From: Branchiostoma floridae
Taxonomy: Eukaryota > Chordata > Leptocardii > Amphioxiformes > Branchiostomatidae
Direction: 5' to 3'
DNA: 64,000 bases
Assembly: GCF_000003815.2 (NCBI RefSeq)
Contig: NC_049992.1
Coordinates: 5,160,481 to 5,224,480 of the forward strand
This document shows, one piece after another, positions 36,026-47,565 of the stretch (its first letter is position 1; each line of letters opens with the position of its first letter). The notes below the pieces were generated by a model, which had not been told where the DNA came from, ran no database searches, and worked only from the letters and a program-made list of their open reading frames with translations. Both the position numbers and the translations under genes were made by a program.

Positions 36026-36219
36026 AGCTCTTCTAACTTGGAGACGTCTCCTGACCAGTTGGGTGGGCTCTAAGGATTTAGGACAACCTTACAACTCTAG
36101 GTACCATCAATCTGTAGTACAGGGTCTATTTATAGCCTAGAGGTTTGTAAGCTTAGCTTTTATGTTATAAACATACAGTTACGACCCATAGATTAGGGTA
36201 CTTCGATGAAGGTTACTAA

Positions 36220-36305
36220 TAGACACATTCTGGTAATAAGATACACCAAAAAGCAGTTACTCAAGACAAGTAACTGGATATGATTTTGGAAAAGGTCATA
36301 GATTA
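36220..36305. repeat. Dispersed conserved repeat (family Q, copy 2)
   Basis: GGTAATAAGATACACCAAAA...AACTGGATATGATTTTG matches the copy at 7776-7846. It contains an inverted pair, CAGTTACT/AGTAACTG. Confidence 0.65.
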
Positions 36306-36461
36306 AGGTGTTGAAATATTTGTTTATCCCTCAGACTATTTTAGACTATTAGAGTGATCGTCGTTGAAATTAAGAGTTGTAGGAGCATCCTCATTAGATA
36401 ATTTTAAACAATTGCTTACAGGTAGATGTGCAAAAGTTAGGTATGACAGGTCGTTCGTTTG

Positions 36462-36665
36462 CTGTATTATAACCAGCTATATACTGCCATGAGAAGCTGG
36501 TGTGTTACGCTGAAGGGCATTTATACCTGATATATGGATACAGAAGCTGGTGGTACGCCAAAGGGTGGTTATAGCATATACGTATATAAATATATACTGA
36601 TGTAGAAGTTGTTATGCCGAAGGGTGGTTATACTAGATGATATACAGTCAGATAAAGAGGCTGAA
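36462..36665. repeat. GCCGAAGGGCGGTTATA tandem array 2
   Basis: Three to four diverged units: TTACGCTGAAGGGCATTTAT, TACGCCAAAGGGTGGTTATA and TATGCCGAAGGGTGGTTATA. It is older than the array at 32243. Confidence 0.8.
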
Positions 36666-37131
36666 TGTGTTACTAAAAATGTTGTTTTTCCCTTGCTAGT
36701 AGAAAACAGTTCGACAAACTCTTTATCTTGGAATGTTTGCGATTATTTTAATTTTTTCTCCACTGCAAAATCTTTTTCTTGCGTGTAATAAATATGCATT
36801 TTCTTGAACTGCAAACTTGAAACACCACAATATTAAGTCCTCCCTTGAATAACCTGCATCATCATCAGTCACTGGGTTCTGCATCTATAGTCTGGAAAGC
36901 CCTATAGCTGCATTCAGTCTGTCTTCATCCTTTTCAATTGTGCTTTGCATCCTGCAAGCTTCCTTAGCTCCTGGAGTTTCTTTGCTGTTGTAGAATAACC
37001 TGCATAGCTAGCTTTAAAGCTATCTAGCGAAGATGTCCCTACTGTGCTTGGTGAAAATTTGTCAATGGACAGTAATACATTTTGTTGTAAGTGCCAGCTT
37101 TGAGAAATAGACAGGATGTGGCCTTCACTTG

Positions 37132-37489
37132 CAGGGCTCGAAATACTGGGTGCATGTGCACCCAGGTGTACCCAAAATTGGAGCTGTGCACCCAATTATT
37201 TCTGCATTTCTGTATTTCTCTATATTTTCTTACGTTTATGTATGTAAAGATATCAAAGTATACTCGTATACATCATATTCTAGACATCTAAGTGTTAGAA
37301 AGATAATAAAGATGTCTGTCATGGTACTTGTTTGAGAATTTGATAGCTTGTAACTACGTTTTATTATTAGGTTTTTCTGACATTCTACTTAAGTTCAATT
37401 GGTGCACCCAAAAATATTTTGGTGCGCCCAATTTTTTTTTACCTGGGTGCACCTGTGCACCTTATCCCAAAAATGAATTTCGAGCCCTG
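37132..37489. mobile_element. Family A miniature transposon (copy 4, inverted)
   Basis: In opposite orientation to the other three copies. It has a perfect 5-bp target duplication, ACTTG (37127-37131 and 37490-37494). Confidence 0.88.
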
Positions 37490-37872
37490 ACTTGACAAGT
37501 CCCTATCCTTCCCCCATAGTGAGGTCATTGCCCCCAGCACACAGACAGGATCCTCAGGTCCTGAACCTGACACTATCTCCTGCTGTCATCTGCCCTGCTC
37601 TAACTCAGCATACAAACAGTGGGCATCAGTTTTCCTCCTGTTTTCCCTCCCAGTAAGACATGGGGGTAAATATTGTACCTTTCATGGCTCCACTGGTCTT
37701 GTTGTCTGGTCCTTGGGAGTGGTTTATCATCATTGTAATGTCAACAGGTATAGCTTTTTTGAATTTGAACAGGTAAACGTGTCAAATTAGCATGGAAGGT
37801 GCAGATATACATGTATCATGCAAGTTATAAGGGCATTGATTTACTTTGTTGGAACTCATACTGTACCATCTG

Positions 37873-37974
37873 TAGTCTGTGTAACGCAAACTCCGCTATC
37901 CGGAGCCTGAAGCCTCCTCCCCGCGGTTGGCAATTAAATCAGCGCAATTAAAGAAGCGCAATTAAATCAGGCTA
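37873..37974 (-). mobile_element. TAGCCTGATTAA-family element, first of a double insertion
   Basis: Starts TAGTCTGTGTAACGC and ends AATCAGGCTA, so it is reversed relative to 30704. It is flanked by TACCATCTG (37864-37872) and TACCATCTT (37975-37983). Confidence 0.72.
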
Positions 37975-37983
37975 TACCATCTT

Positions 37984-38079
37984 TAGCCTGATTAACAGTC
38001 GCTTATAGCAGCCCGCCCAACATCAGGAGGGGCCAGTTACAGCTCAAGAGAGCAGACTTTGTTTCACACAGACTAAATA
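37984..38079 (+). mobile_element. TAGCCTGATTAA-family element, second of a double insertion
   Basis: Starts TAGCCTGATTAACAGTCGC, contains GCAGCCCGCCC and GGGGCCAGTTACAG, and ends near CACACAGACTA. It is flanked by TACCATCTT on both sides (37975-37983 and 38080-38088), sharing the left copy with its neighbour. Confidence 0.75.
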
Positions 38080-38118
38080 TACCATCTTAAGATGGAAAGA
38101 TTTGAAGGTTGCGCTGCA

Positions 38119-39200
38119 AATCCATAGCAAACTGCAAGGCGGCCCCAAAGCTATCCCTCCATTTTGTAATAGAGAAGTGCAATTGAAATTCCATGTGGAA
38201 CACGTTTAAAGGAAGTGTCTTCCCAACCCACATTTTAAATGAAAAGGTCATGATTCCTGTAAATATAAATCACGAACATCTATCCATAATGGGCAGTTTT
38301 AGGCCAACTCTGGCCAACTCTTCCCTACATCCAGGCCAATATGACAAAAATGACATAAAAAGTATGTTATCTATGTCCAATATTTATAAAAGTAGAGAAA
38401 GAGCCAGAAATATTGAAACATTTTAGACACTGTAAGAAAAAGGACACAAACGTTGTTATGTAGAGTATAAAAAGAAATAAACTTCTTAAGCCTTGACATA
38501 ATTATTGACTTACTTTCAATATGAGTCCCGGCAAATCCAAAACAAACTGCAAGGTGGCCCAAAATCTATCCCTCCATTTTGTAATAGAGAGGTGCAATAG
38601 AGAAATTCCATGTGGAACACGTTCAAAGAAAGTATCTTCCCAACCCACATTTTAAATGAAAAGGTCATGATTCCTGTAGACATAAATCACGAAGATCTAT
38701 CCATAATGGGCAGTTTTAGGCCAACTCTGGCCAACTCTTCCCTACATCCAGGCCAATATGACAAAAATGACATAAAAGTATGTTATCTATGTCCAATATT
38801 TATAAACATGCAGACATTGCTGTGAAGGGACAAAGTGAAATCAGCAAATTTTGGCAGTTTTTAGGACAGCTGTTTTGTTGCAAGGTTTGGGAGTGATATG
38901 AAACATACTGACCATCTTTGTCAACAGCTTCATGCAAGGGTTCCTCTATATATAATGGTTAATGAGACCCTGTTAATTTACTCAGTTGATACTTTGTCAT
39001 TCAGTATTCTCTCGTACAGTAGAGAAAGAGCCAGAAAAATTGAAGCATTTTAGACACTGTAACTTACAGTGTAAGAAAAAGGGCACAAAAGTTGTTGTTC
39101 TTATTTAGATTATAAAAGAAATTACTGTTTTAAGCTAGAAATCATGTATAGACTTACTCTATAATGTATAGACTTACTTTCAATGAGTTTAAGTCCCGGC
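38119..39200. repeat. Tandem duplication, about 415-bp unit, second copy interrupted
   Basis: Copy 1 (about 38119-38530) and copy 2 (from about 38535) share CCCTCCATTTTGTAATAGAG, TTCCATGTGGAACACG and GGCCAACTCTTCCCTACATC in order. In copy 2 about 210 bp (38808-39018) is inserted between ATTTATAAA and GTAGAGAAAGAGCCAG, and the unit then resumes. Open frames of about 70 residues in both copies (MWNTFK...) are similar. They show no family match and differ by replacement changes, so I treat them as non-coding. Confidence 0.88.
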
Positions 39201-39300
39201 TGTGTCACTCACCCAACATGGTTGCTACTGGAAAGGGTTGCAGTCCTAAGTCCTTGGTCACCAGTTCATTGTACTTATCAAAAAGAGCTAGGGAAATCTA
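39183..39300 (+). mobile_element. SINE fragment (family S3 tail)
   Basis: A box B-like AGTTTAAGTCCCGG is followed by CTACTGGAAAGGGTTGC and CAGTTCATTGTACTT, matching the minus-strand SINE at 25795-25990. The head is missing. Confidence 0.6.
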
Positions 39301-39344
39301 CCTTGTACAAATCAACTGTTCATAGTGTCCGTCTTGTCTGTCAC

Positions 39345-39600
39345 AACCAGTGGAAGAATAGCTCATCAGTGAGCAATTGGCAGGGTGTTCGATTCATAGG
39401 CCAGAGGTTCTGGGTTCGAATCCATTGATGTGCCACTGATCTTGTGCCCTTGCCGCACATGGGGCAATCACTGTCGTATTGACGTCACCTGAGTTAACAC
39501 TCGTCGAAAGGCACTGCTGCCTATTGTAAGCTTCCCACAATTCAGCTCCTGGCTGCAGAGAGAGAGTAGGTCGGCCCACCCAAAAACCCAACAATAATCT
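39345..39600 (+). mobile_element. tRNA-derived SINE (family S5, copy 1)
   Basis: A box A-like GAGCAATTGGCAGGGTG and box B GGGTTCGAATCC are followed by CTGATCTTGTGCCCTTG, shared with 44530-44575. The tail shows CACCTGAGTTAACACTCGTC. Confidence 0.72.
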
Positions 39601-39623
39601 ACATACTTTCACTGGTTTTGCTA

Positions 39624-39731
39624 TAGTCTAATCTCCCAACAACAATGTGCTGTAGGCTGTAGTCTAATCTCCCAACAACAATGTGCTGTAGGCTGTAGTC
39701 TAATCTCCCAACAACAATGTGTGTATATCTA
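39624..39731. repeat. 36-bp tandem repeat, three units
   Basis: TAGTCTAATCTCCCAACAAC begins at 39624, 39660 and 39696. The units are almost identical, so the array is recent. Confidence 0.95.
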
Positions 39732-40019
39732 CAACCAGGTTCACCTAGGAAGGATAATATGTCTGAGTTATGTTTCTGTTGTTTCCGAGGTGATCCTGCC
39801 CTGAAATGTTACTCCACAGGACAGGTCTGTACAGTTATCCACCTGATATAACAAATAGTGCTGTCCTTCCACAGGGGGAGTTTTCAGCACCTGGGGCAGG
39901 GCTACTGTATATTTGTGTTGCAGGGACCACCGTGTTATGGTTTAGTTGGAGGACCTCAATATTAGCTTGTGGTTAGTGAAGGATATGTACAGGGTATTAG
40001 TGAGAAGATTTCAAGTTTT

Positions 40020-40232
40020 GTGTACGTTTGTGTGTGTGTGTTTGTGTATGTATTTGTGAGTGCGTAAGTTTGTGTGTGAGTGTGTGCGCACGTGTGTTAG
40101 TGTGTGTGTGTGAACGTGTGTGTGTGTGTGTGTGTGCACATGTGTGTGTGTGTGTGTGTGTTTGTGAGTGCGTAAGTTTGTGTGTGTGTGCATGTACGTG
40201 CATGCGAGTGTGTGCAAGTGTTCTGAGGGTGT
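40020..40232. repeat. (GT)n-rich microsatellite
   Basis: GT-dominated with GCGTAAGTTTGTG repeated at about 40061 and 40169, so the array has itself been duplicated. Confidence 0.95.
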
Positions 40233-40239
40233 GTATCAA

Positions 40240-42244
40240 GTTTTATCTTGCAGGATGAAAAACCAAAACACAGACTTTTCTTTCATTGCTTTAAGTGTAA
40301 GGATAGAAGTAAGGATGATGCCATCTTAGTTTTATTGTCATATAGATGCAAATAAGTAAATGTTATTGTGTGTTATTGTGCAAATAAATTAATGTTAAGT
40401 GCATAAATCAGAGGGTTGTATCCAATGCCTGTACCAGTGCCTTTATCCATTGTAGATACACACACGCTGTACTGAGACATGGTAACCAGACCATCTAAGT
40501 GAAATGTAAGGAATCCTCCCATCTTTCCACAGGAGTACCCAACATTTCCAAACAGAGTTCTTGTGTTTCTGACACCGTGTTTAGCTAATCAGTTTCACTG
40601 TTAGTTTGCTAAACCTACCCAAGGTGGTTTATCTTGAGGCTGGCAGGGACTTCCTGGTCTGGTCAGTCCTGGTGGTAAGAGAGAAATTCCTGGTGTTTTA
40701 TGGGGGAACACAAAGGTACAGGTTCAAGTACAACAGAAGTTGTTTTTATTGCAAACCCCATTTGCCAGCATTTTTTGTGCAATTATCTGGGTGGTACAAT
40801 AATTAAAGTTATACCAGGTACAGGTTCATGTTTGCATGTAAGTAAAAAAAAGCCTAAACTTAAAATTCTGTTTACTTTTTGGTACATCAAAAATTTGGAC
40901 TCTCAAGAAGCTCAAATCATCCTTCAGGTTGATTTCATTGAGGTCATGAGGGACGAGGTAAGGGTCAGGCAGACAATATAGAACAAAGAAAGATACAAAT
41001 TACATCAGTCTAAGTCCTAATAAATCTATACACACTTTGGAAGACAATGGTCAAGGTCGATTTTTGGCCCACTGGCATATGACCTTGGTACTGAAGCAAA
41101 TTTTTGTGTACATCTTTTGGCCTGGACACAATATGGTCATGAAGTTTGATGAAGTTAATTTTCGGCCCCCTTGCAGCTTGCAATGGTTTTTCATAGGATG
41201 TATGTTCCAAGGACAGTTCATTGACCATTTTCTGCCAGAATGTTTGATGCTCTCCAGTGTTAGTGTTAGATTATGAAGTCACAACTTCTCTCAGTATAAA
41301 AGTCTAGGTTGTAAGGATGAGTATCACCTGTCATACTCTCCCAGTCTGCTTCTGATTAGTTCTTAGTCTTCCTATCTCCTTGGTATGCTGCAGTTCAAGT
41401 GTGTGACCTGTCTTCCTGATGAGAAGCCAAGCACTACCGTAGTAAACAAAAGACATACTTTTCTGTTGCATGTGCAAGATTTTATCCCAAGCCATTTTTC
41501 TGAGAGTCGATTATATATTATATATAAATAAGTATTATTCTGGATACTAGTCAAATTGCTAGTCTACCTTTACCTGTGCTGTAGAATTATTTATTTGCCT
41601 TGGGATTAATTTTGGGTTAGAACTGGAAAGGAGCTTTTTGAAGTGTTTTAAGTTTGAGGTTGAACCTGTACTGTGGTAATGGAATAGAAAGGCATTTTTG
41701 CGGTTTCTTGAACTTGCAGTTGAGAGGTCACTGGGAAAAAACAATCTCTGAAAACATTTCAAGATGTGTATGTACCATTTAAAGAACGCTATGGGGATAG
41801 ATGTCTGGAGGGAGAGAGTGGACCTGGTGATGGCAACTGGCCCGTGATGATGATGATGATGATGATATACTATTACTGAAAGTATGTGTCCAGCTCCTAT
41901 ATTACAATATATATATAGTTTTATTGCACAACAATTGTACGGGGTACAAAGTATGGCATCTACATAACTACAGTTCTATAACTTAACGCTTATCTAACTA
42001 ATATAGAAGTTGTAGTATGGGATAAGTTTCTTACAGTTATTGGAGGCTTTTACTGTTTTAGAATCATTGGAGGAATTTCTAATACATAAGTGTCCTCCAT
42101 CCTTGTGTGATTTGTAGTGGTAGGTCAATGCTTTCAGTTACTACCCAATCTAAAGAAGTTGAACCTTTGTGAAATATGCTCGCCTCTCAGGCGATATTAG
42201 AATTGTGCGACCTTCTGATCAATGATCGAAGGTTGTTGAGTACT
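40240..42244. other. Non-coding stretch
   Basis: No supported exon. (GAT)n lies at 41845-41868. Confidence 0.4.
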
Positions 42245-43877
42245 CTCACCTCTCAAATAAACGTACCGGTACGTTTATTTTTTTCCGCCTCAGAATCCAC
42301 CCGGTACGTCCTTATTTTAGACGGTACGTTTATTTTTTTTTCAAATTTGGGCTTTTTTGACTAACCAGGGAACTCACAAATATTGAAAGTTGGAATTTTC
42401 TGCCCATATTTCCGCAGTATTTTTGCTCAAAATTCACTAAATCTATCTAAAAAGTATCATTTTCCCCACGTAAATCTGTTGTTTACATTGTTGAAAGTTG
42501 CCGACAGTCAGCAGTGGCGCGTGCGACCAACGCCCCCTGAAGGGCGGAGTTTTCTTGAGAGAAGCAGCTTGAGAGCTTTTCCGGCAAAAGTCTCAAATTA
42601 CCCACTAGCTTGATTTCACATTAACCGGCAAGTAAATTTAGAAGTGTGCAACTAATCTTGGACAAGTAAAAAAAAATCCAATAAAGATATGGAAAGGTTT
42701 CAAGTGTGTTCTCTTCAAATTTCCGATGTATTTTATCTCTGTTTACATTGTTTGAGGCCGGCAGTGATGCCAGCCCATGTAGACCTCTCCGAAATGGAAC
42801 ACGCCTCCAAGGGGGCGGAGTTAAATAACTCAAGCTTTGTGAGCCAGTGCCGCCTGTGATCATGGAGCTGGGAAGTCTACTAGGGTTGTGCCGTTGGCAT
42901 GGGAACCATCACAACATTTCTGTTAGATGTCGCATTCTCAGCTATATGTCGATCTTTCCCTGGTAACTTCTACACTAAAATGTATTTCTTTTTACCAACT
43001 TGCAGGTAAAGTTGTGGATAGAGAAAAAATTCTAGTTTATGCTGCTTGTGAAGTTGTAAAACTAAAAGATTATCCTTGCTCCAACAGAGTTCTCAGGTCT
43101 CTCATGCATGTAACACTTTTGGGGGAGTGGCTACAGTGCTGAGTCTATGATCGAAACATTTGGGGAAGTTGTGTTTATTTTGGTTACTACTCCGTAACCT
43201 TTTCTAAAGATAAACATGGCCAAATAACAATTTACTATTGTCTCTAAGTTTCCACTCAGTATTTTGAAATACAATATTACAAAATACCCTTTTGTATTTC
43301 TATAAACATCGAATCTTTTTCTAACTTGAAATGTGTTCTTTCCCTGCATTCAAGTGAACTGTTCCCCTAGATAATAGATGAAGTACAATGAATGGCATGA
43401 ATGAAAGAGCTCTAACTTGTAGGAATTACACTGGGGATTGCTCTGGAAGGCTGTGAAACTGTTAGAGCTGTCCAGCTTTCTTTCTGAACTGGGGGTTATT
43501 TATTTTACAAACATGTACATGTAGTCATGCATAGTCATGTTTGCCAAAAATAATTTTTGCCATAAGTGTTTTTACAATGTCCAATTAGTTTATTATTTAC
43601 TTACTACAAATTTTTAAGATGTAAAGGTAAATCTTAAAGATATGAGCTGACAAGTTGCCCAAAATACACCAAAAACCATTGGTACTCAGGCATAAATAAG
43701 TAAAAAGAACCTACCTGATCATCTTCTCTTGGACAGAAGTAGTATGGACACAGTTTACATGTCAATTTGGTATTTTTCCGGGGGGTACTTTTATTCCAGG
43801 GGGTACTTTTATTAGATTTTGAAGATTTGTCCGGGGGGTACTTTTATTCCAGGGGGTACTTCTATTTGAGAGGTGAG
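42245..43877. mobile_element. 1.63-kb element with GGTACNTTTATT word arrays
   Basis: CTCACCTCTCAAATA at the left matches the reverse complement of the right end (TATTTGAGAGGTGAG, one mismatch). Near the left end the word GGTACGTTTATT occurs about four times, once as a perfect 26-bp palindrome at 42255-42280. Near the right end GGGGGTACTTTTATT occurs four times. Inside are two related blocks (42520-42560 and 42775-42825), each with a GGGGGCGGAG/AGGGCGGAG motif. The flanking TACT/TAGT is only a weak target duplication. No transposase. Confidence 0.7.
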
Positions 43878-43879
43878 TA

Positions 43880-44487
43880 GTGTGACGTTGGCTTGAGGAA
43901 AATCTGCCGAATCTTGGTTAAACAGGAAGTTACGTCTTAGACTGTCAGTTCTACAGTCAGGAGGATGTTTCTTTTCAACATAAGACTGTAATATTTGTTG
44001 CACTGTCCTTGCTACAATGTCCAGTCAATGTAAATCTTGACGTATCCTGTTTACAATGTGACTACGCAAACAATTGTTTGAACCTTTCCTATGAATTTCT
44101 TGGAGTGAGTCCCTATCCTCCTATAAACCATTAGCACAGTAGAGGAGATAGCCTTTCCTATAGACATGTTTCTTCAAATAGATAAACATCCTGGATGAAA
44201 ACATACAAATTAATGGCTATGATACTTTAAGTTGAAGACACTAAGTTGGATTGTCACCAAGAATAACCCTTGGAAGGATCGTTCTTGACCTTCTTAAGTT
44301 GTTTACCACAAAGTCCTTGGAAACAGAAATACCACATCGTAGGTACCGGAAATACACAGACTTTAATAAGTTTAATTTACAAAAAATTATTACTTCAGGA
44401 AAAGAGTTTCGTGTGCTGTACTTACTAGTCTAGTAGATACTTGTGATAACAGAATACAACATTTCCTGCTGGCACACAAAAAGGTGA
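43880..44487. other. Non-coding stretch, no feature recognised
   Basis: No exon or known repeat seen. Confidence 0.35.
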
Positions 44488-44712
44488 TCGCGTGGCACTG
44501 CTGTAGCTTGTTTGGCTCAGGACCGAGAGTTCTCGAGTTCGAATCCTGCCTTGTCACCGATCTTGTGCCCTTGGGAAAGGTACTTAACACATCTGTCCTC
44601 ATTCCACTCAGGTAAAAATGAGTTGTAACCCATAACAAGCTTTGGCTAGGGATGTCCCTTGGATTGGACGTTAGATAGAGGTCCCATGTTTTGGGAGAGC
44701 CCTCCTTTAAAG
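44488..44712 (+). mobile_element. tRNA-derived SINE (family S5, copy 2)
   Basis: CTGTAGCTTGTTTGGCTCAG (box A region) and GAGTTCGAATCCTG (box B), then CCGATCTTGTGCCCTTGGGA as in the copy at 39345. The 3' part runs to CACCCACCACAC. Confidence 0.72.
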
Positions 44713-45178
44713 CACCCACCACACATTTTGAAAAAGATACGTCACATTTTTCGTGATGTCACGAGTGGTTACCATGAACATAAAACCATCGCAAATATGT
44801 CAAGACTCAAAGTAAAACTTCTAAACTGCTGACTTCCACCTTTTCTATTTTTGGCATTGTCCTTGAATGCTTAGTTCCAAAAATTCCAAAGTCTGCGCTA
44901 AATTGGACGACTTCAGTGTCGTTAGAAAATCTGGTTCAGCTAAATTTTGCATACTTGAGGTTGTGTGTGCGAAGTTGGTGTCCGTTGGGTAATCATGACA
45001 ATTGGGCAGGTCTATTTCTCTTTCTCCAAAAATGATCAAAGTGATGGTTGTTGTCCCAAAGGTCCTCTTTTACCATTTACAAACCGTTTGCCTTTGGTGA
45101 GGAGTACTCCAGCTGAACTGTTCCATCTGGCCTCTTGTTGCTAACAAGCTGCTATTAATGTCAACAAGGATGAAGCTT

Positions 45179-45527
45179 AGGCCCAATCTAGACACAGTTT
45201 TACCGATATCTGTGGAGATGTCGGGAGGGATCTGGAACGTTGGCTGCGGGACACCCGTGGAGCTTGCAGTCATAAACAGCTATATAGCCTAATGAGCCCT
45301 CTCGAAGTGGGGACGCATCTACACGCACGCAGAAGTTGTCGGGGACCCCTGCTAAGCTATCGGGGACCCCTGCTAAGCTATCGTATGAATGGTCCGGATC
45401 TTTCGGGAGAAATTATCCCGATATCTTTATGGCGATATTGCAGTTCCATCTAGACGCTGAAAAAAAGCTGTCGGCGAGAGGTTGTTGGCTCGCCGATATC
45501 GGGAAAAACTGTGTCTAGATCGTGCCT
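45179..45527. mobile_element. 349-bp inverted-repeat element with CGATATC words
   Basis: AGGCCCAATCTAGACACAG at the left pairs with CTGTGTCTAGATCGTGCCT at the right (two mismatches). CCGATATC lies just inside both ends, with more in the interior. A 21-bp unit containing GGGGACCCCTGCTAAGCTAT is repeated twice at 45339-45380. No clear target duplication. Confidence 0.75.
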
Positions 45528-46721
45528 TGGCAAGGTCCTAAGACTGTATCCAGATACATAAATCAAGTTTGAAGGCATGTGTTGGTCGTTTCATGAACAA
45601 GCCATAATGATAATGCACATCCAAATTCTGAGAAAAGATTTCAAATGCAACAGCTAACTAGGGTTGTCTTGGACAAAACACACAAAATCTGGAAGTTCTG
45701 CTGCAGTTCCAAGGAAAACCATCAGGAGACCCATAATTGACCTTGACGTCTTCCCAAAACCTACCCATATATCAAATATCACAATCCAACCGGAGGATTA
45801 TAACTTACATAAGGTATGCTGTGCAAAGATATGAAAACACACATGCATATACTTATAATTTATGTATCTCCATTTTTCATGAAGGTAATAATGCATCATG
45901 AAATATTTAGCCTCGAAAATTGTAAAGCAATCAAAGCAATAAAAATTAAAATAAACTGTTACTACAGTGAGATTCCACATAGATTTGCATGTGTCTATAA
46001 AACTACTCATAAAATACAAAACATGTACATATGTCATTGAACAAAAATGTGCCTGTCATAAGTATGGAGTTATCTAGTAAGTGCAATGATATTTCCAAAG
46101 AATTACAGTCAACTGGGATCAGTGAATCGGGTTGGGATCATTCAAACCAGAATTTGTGAATCTGGACCAATCCTGGTATAAAAAGGGTTTTAAGTGTTGT
46201 TCTCATAAGTTATTATTGAAACCTGGTCTTCATCATCCTGGCTTGCCCAGACTGGAAATGAGAGATCCAACCTTAATACAGGTGGGATTGTATCTAGTCT
46301 GGCATATCGGGTACAAGATATTTGCCGGCAGGACGGATTAAACATAATCCTGTTAGAACCTTAAAGTGTTATGAAGTCTAGAGCAGCATGTTTTTTGTTA
46401 TTCAACCTGTAAACATAGCTAGTCTACATAATGAAATTCCATACTTTAGCCACCTGTCATTTTGCTATTTTTACCTCCTAAAATACTTCTCTCATGTCCA
46501 TGTTCAAAACCAATTCTTCTGTCATATATCCAAGTGTACATAATAAATAATAGATGCGACGTAGGAGGGTGTAGATAGTGTTACTAGTGACAGGGGACTG
46601 AAGGGTGGTGTTCTGTTTACAATCCTCTTATGATGACTCTACCTGGTAATGCCTTTCTCTGATTGATGTATGTGCATTATGTATAATGTCAATTTCCATA
46701 ATTCCACGGGGTACCTTTAGA
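45528..46721. other. Non-coding stretch, no feature recognised
   Basis: AT-rich with no exon-like signal. Confidence 0.35.
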
Positions 46722-46930
46722 ATGGGGTGGGGTGTACCAACTGGTTGTAACTCAACTGGTAGCAGCCTTACAATTGAGCTGCTGGTTAACTAGGAGACCC
46801 TGGTTTAATCCAGGGAAGGGCTGTGTTTCAGGAGGGATGGAAAATGGGGTCCCTTGTTTGAGGAGGTGCCATGAGCATGTTAAATGGGATGGGGTATCAG
46901 CCTATACCTGTAAAAGTATGCCCTGCTACT
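46722..46930 (+). mobile_element. tRNA-derived SINE (family S1, copy 2)
   Basis: GTAACTCAACTGGTAGCAGC (box A region) and TGGTTTAATCCAGG (decayed box B), then GGAGGGATGGAAAATGGGGT. Related to 9143-9319. Confidence 0.68.
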
Positions 46931-47565
46931 GAAACAGAAAAACAGAAAAATAACCATGTGCTAGTAGTATCTGAATGAATAAATTGGTATTAGGTCAAAG
47001 ATGTTTTTTATACACTTTATTTTAGTTTTGAGTTAACAAAAGATATTACGAACAACAAAACACTGATCGTTGCTTAGTCAAATGTATCATTATTTGCTAC
47101 ATGTATGTTGTTACTAGAAAGGTACATAAATTCTTATTAGCTCTTGTTTAGAGCCTTTGACACAATTTCATTGTGTGACAGAAAAGATTATAACTTGTAG
47201 CATTGATACTTTGATCTACTGTGCATGTGGGACTAATAAGTGTAAAATTTTGCTATTCATGGTTTAATTTTCACTGTTCGTTTGTTCGGTTTCCCTATAA
47301 CCTCCTTGCTATGACAGAAAAAAATTGTAGCAATTTACATTTGTTAGTGTGTGTCCCAGTTGATAGAAATAGATCTATTCTCTGATTGCCCAATCTTCTG
47401 GAGGTAATAAACATGTTGATGGAACATCAAATTATTCAAAGGCCGTCATTGCTTGCTGCTTGCCACTGCACTGCAATGAAGACAAAATACAAACCACCAT
47501 GCCCTTGGTATAGTCTAACACCCCTGCAAGTGCAGTGGTATCTTCTCAAGCCTTTTCGTGAGCTG

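Noticed and set aside
38193-38825. Two similar open frames (MWNTFK...) in the 415-bp duplication
   Set aside because: The similarity comes from duplicated DNA. The changes between copies are not biased to silent sites, and the second frame is cut by a shift in its last third.
39624-39731. 36-bp repeats considered as a CRISPR array
   Set aside because: Units are directly abutting with no spacers, and the genome is eukaryotic.
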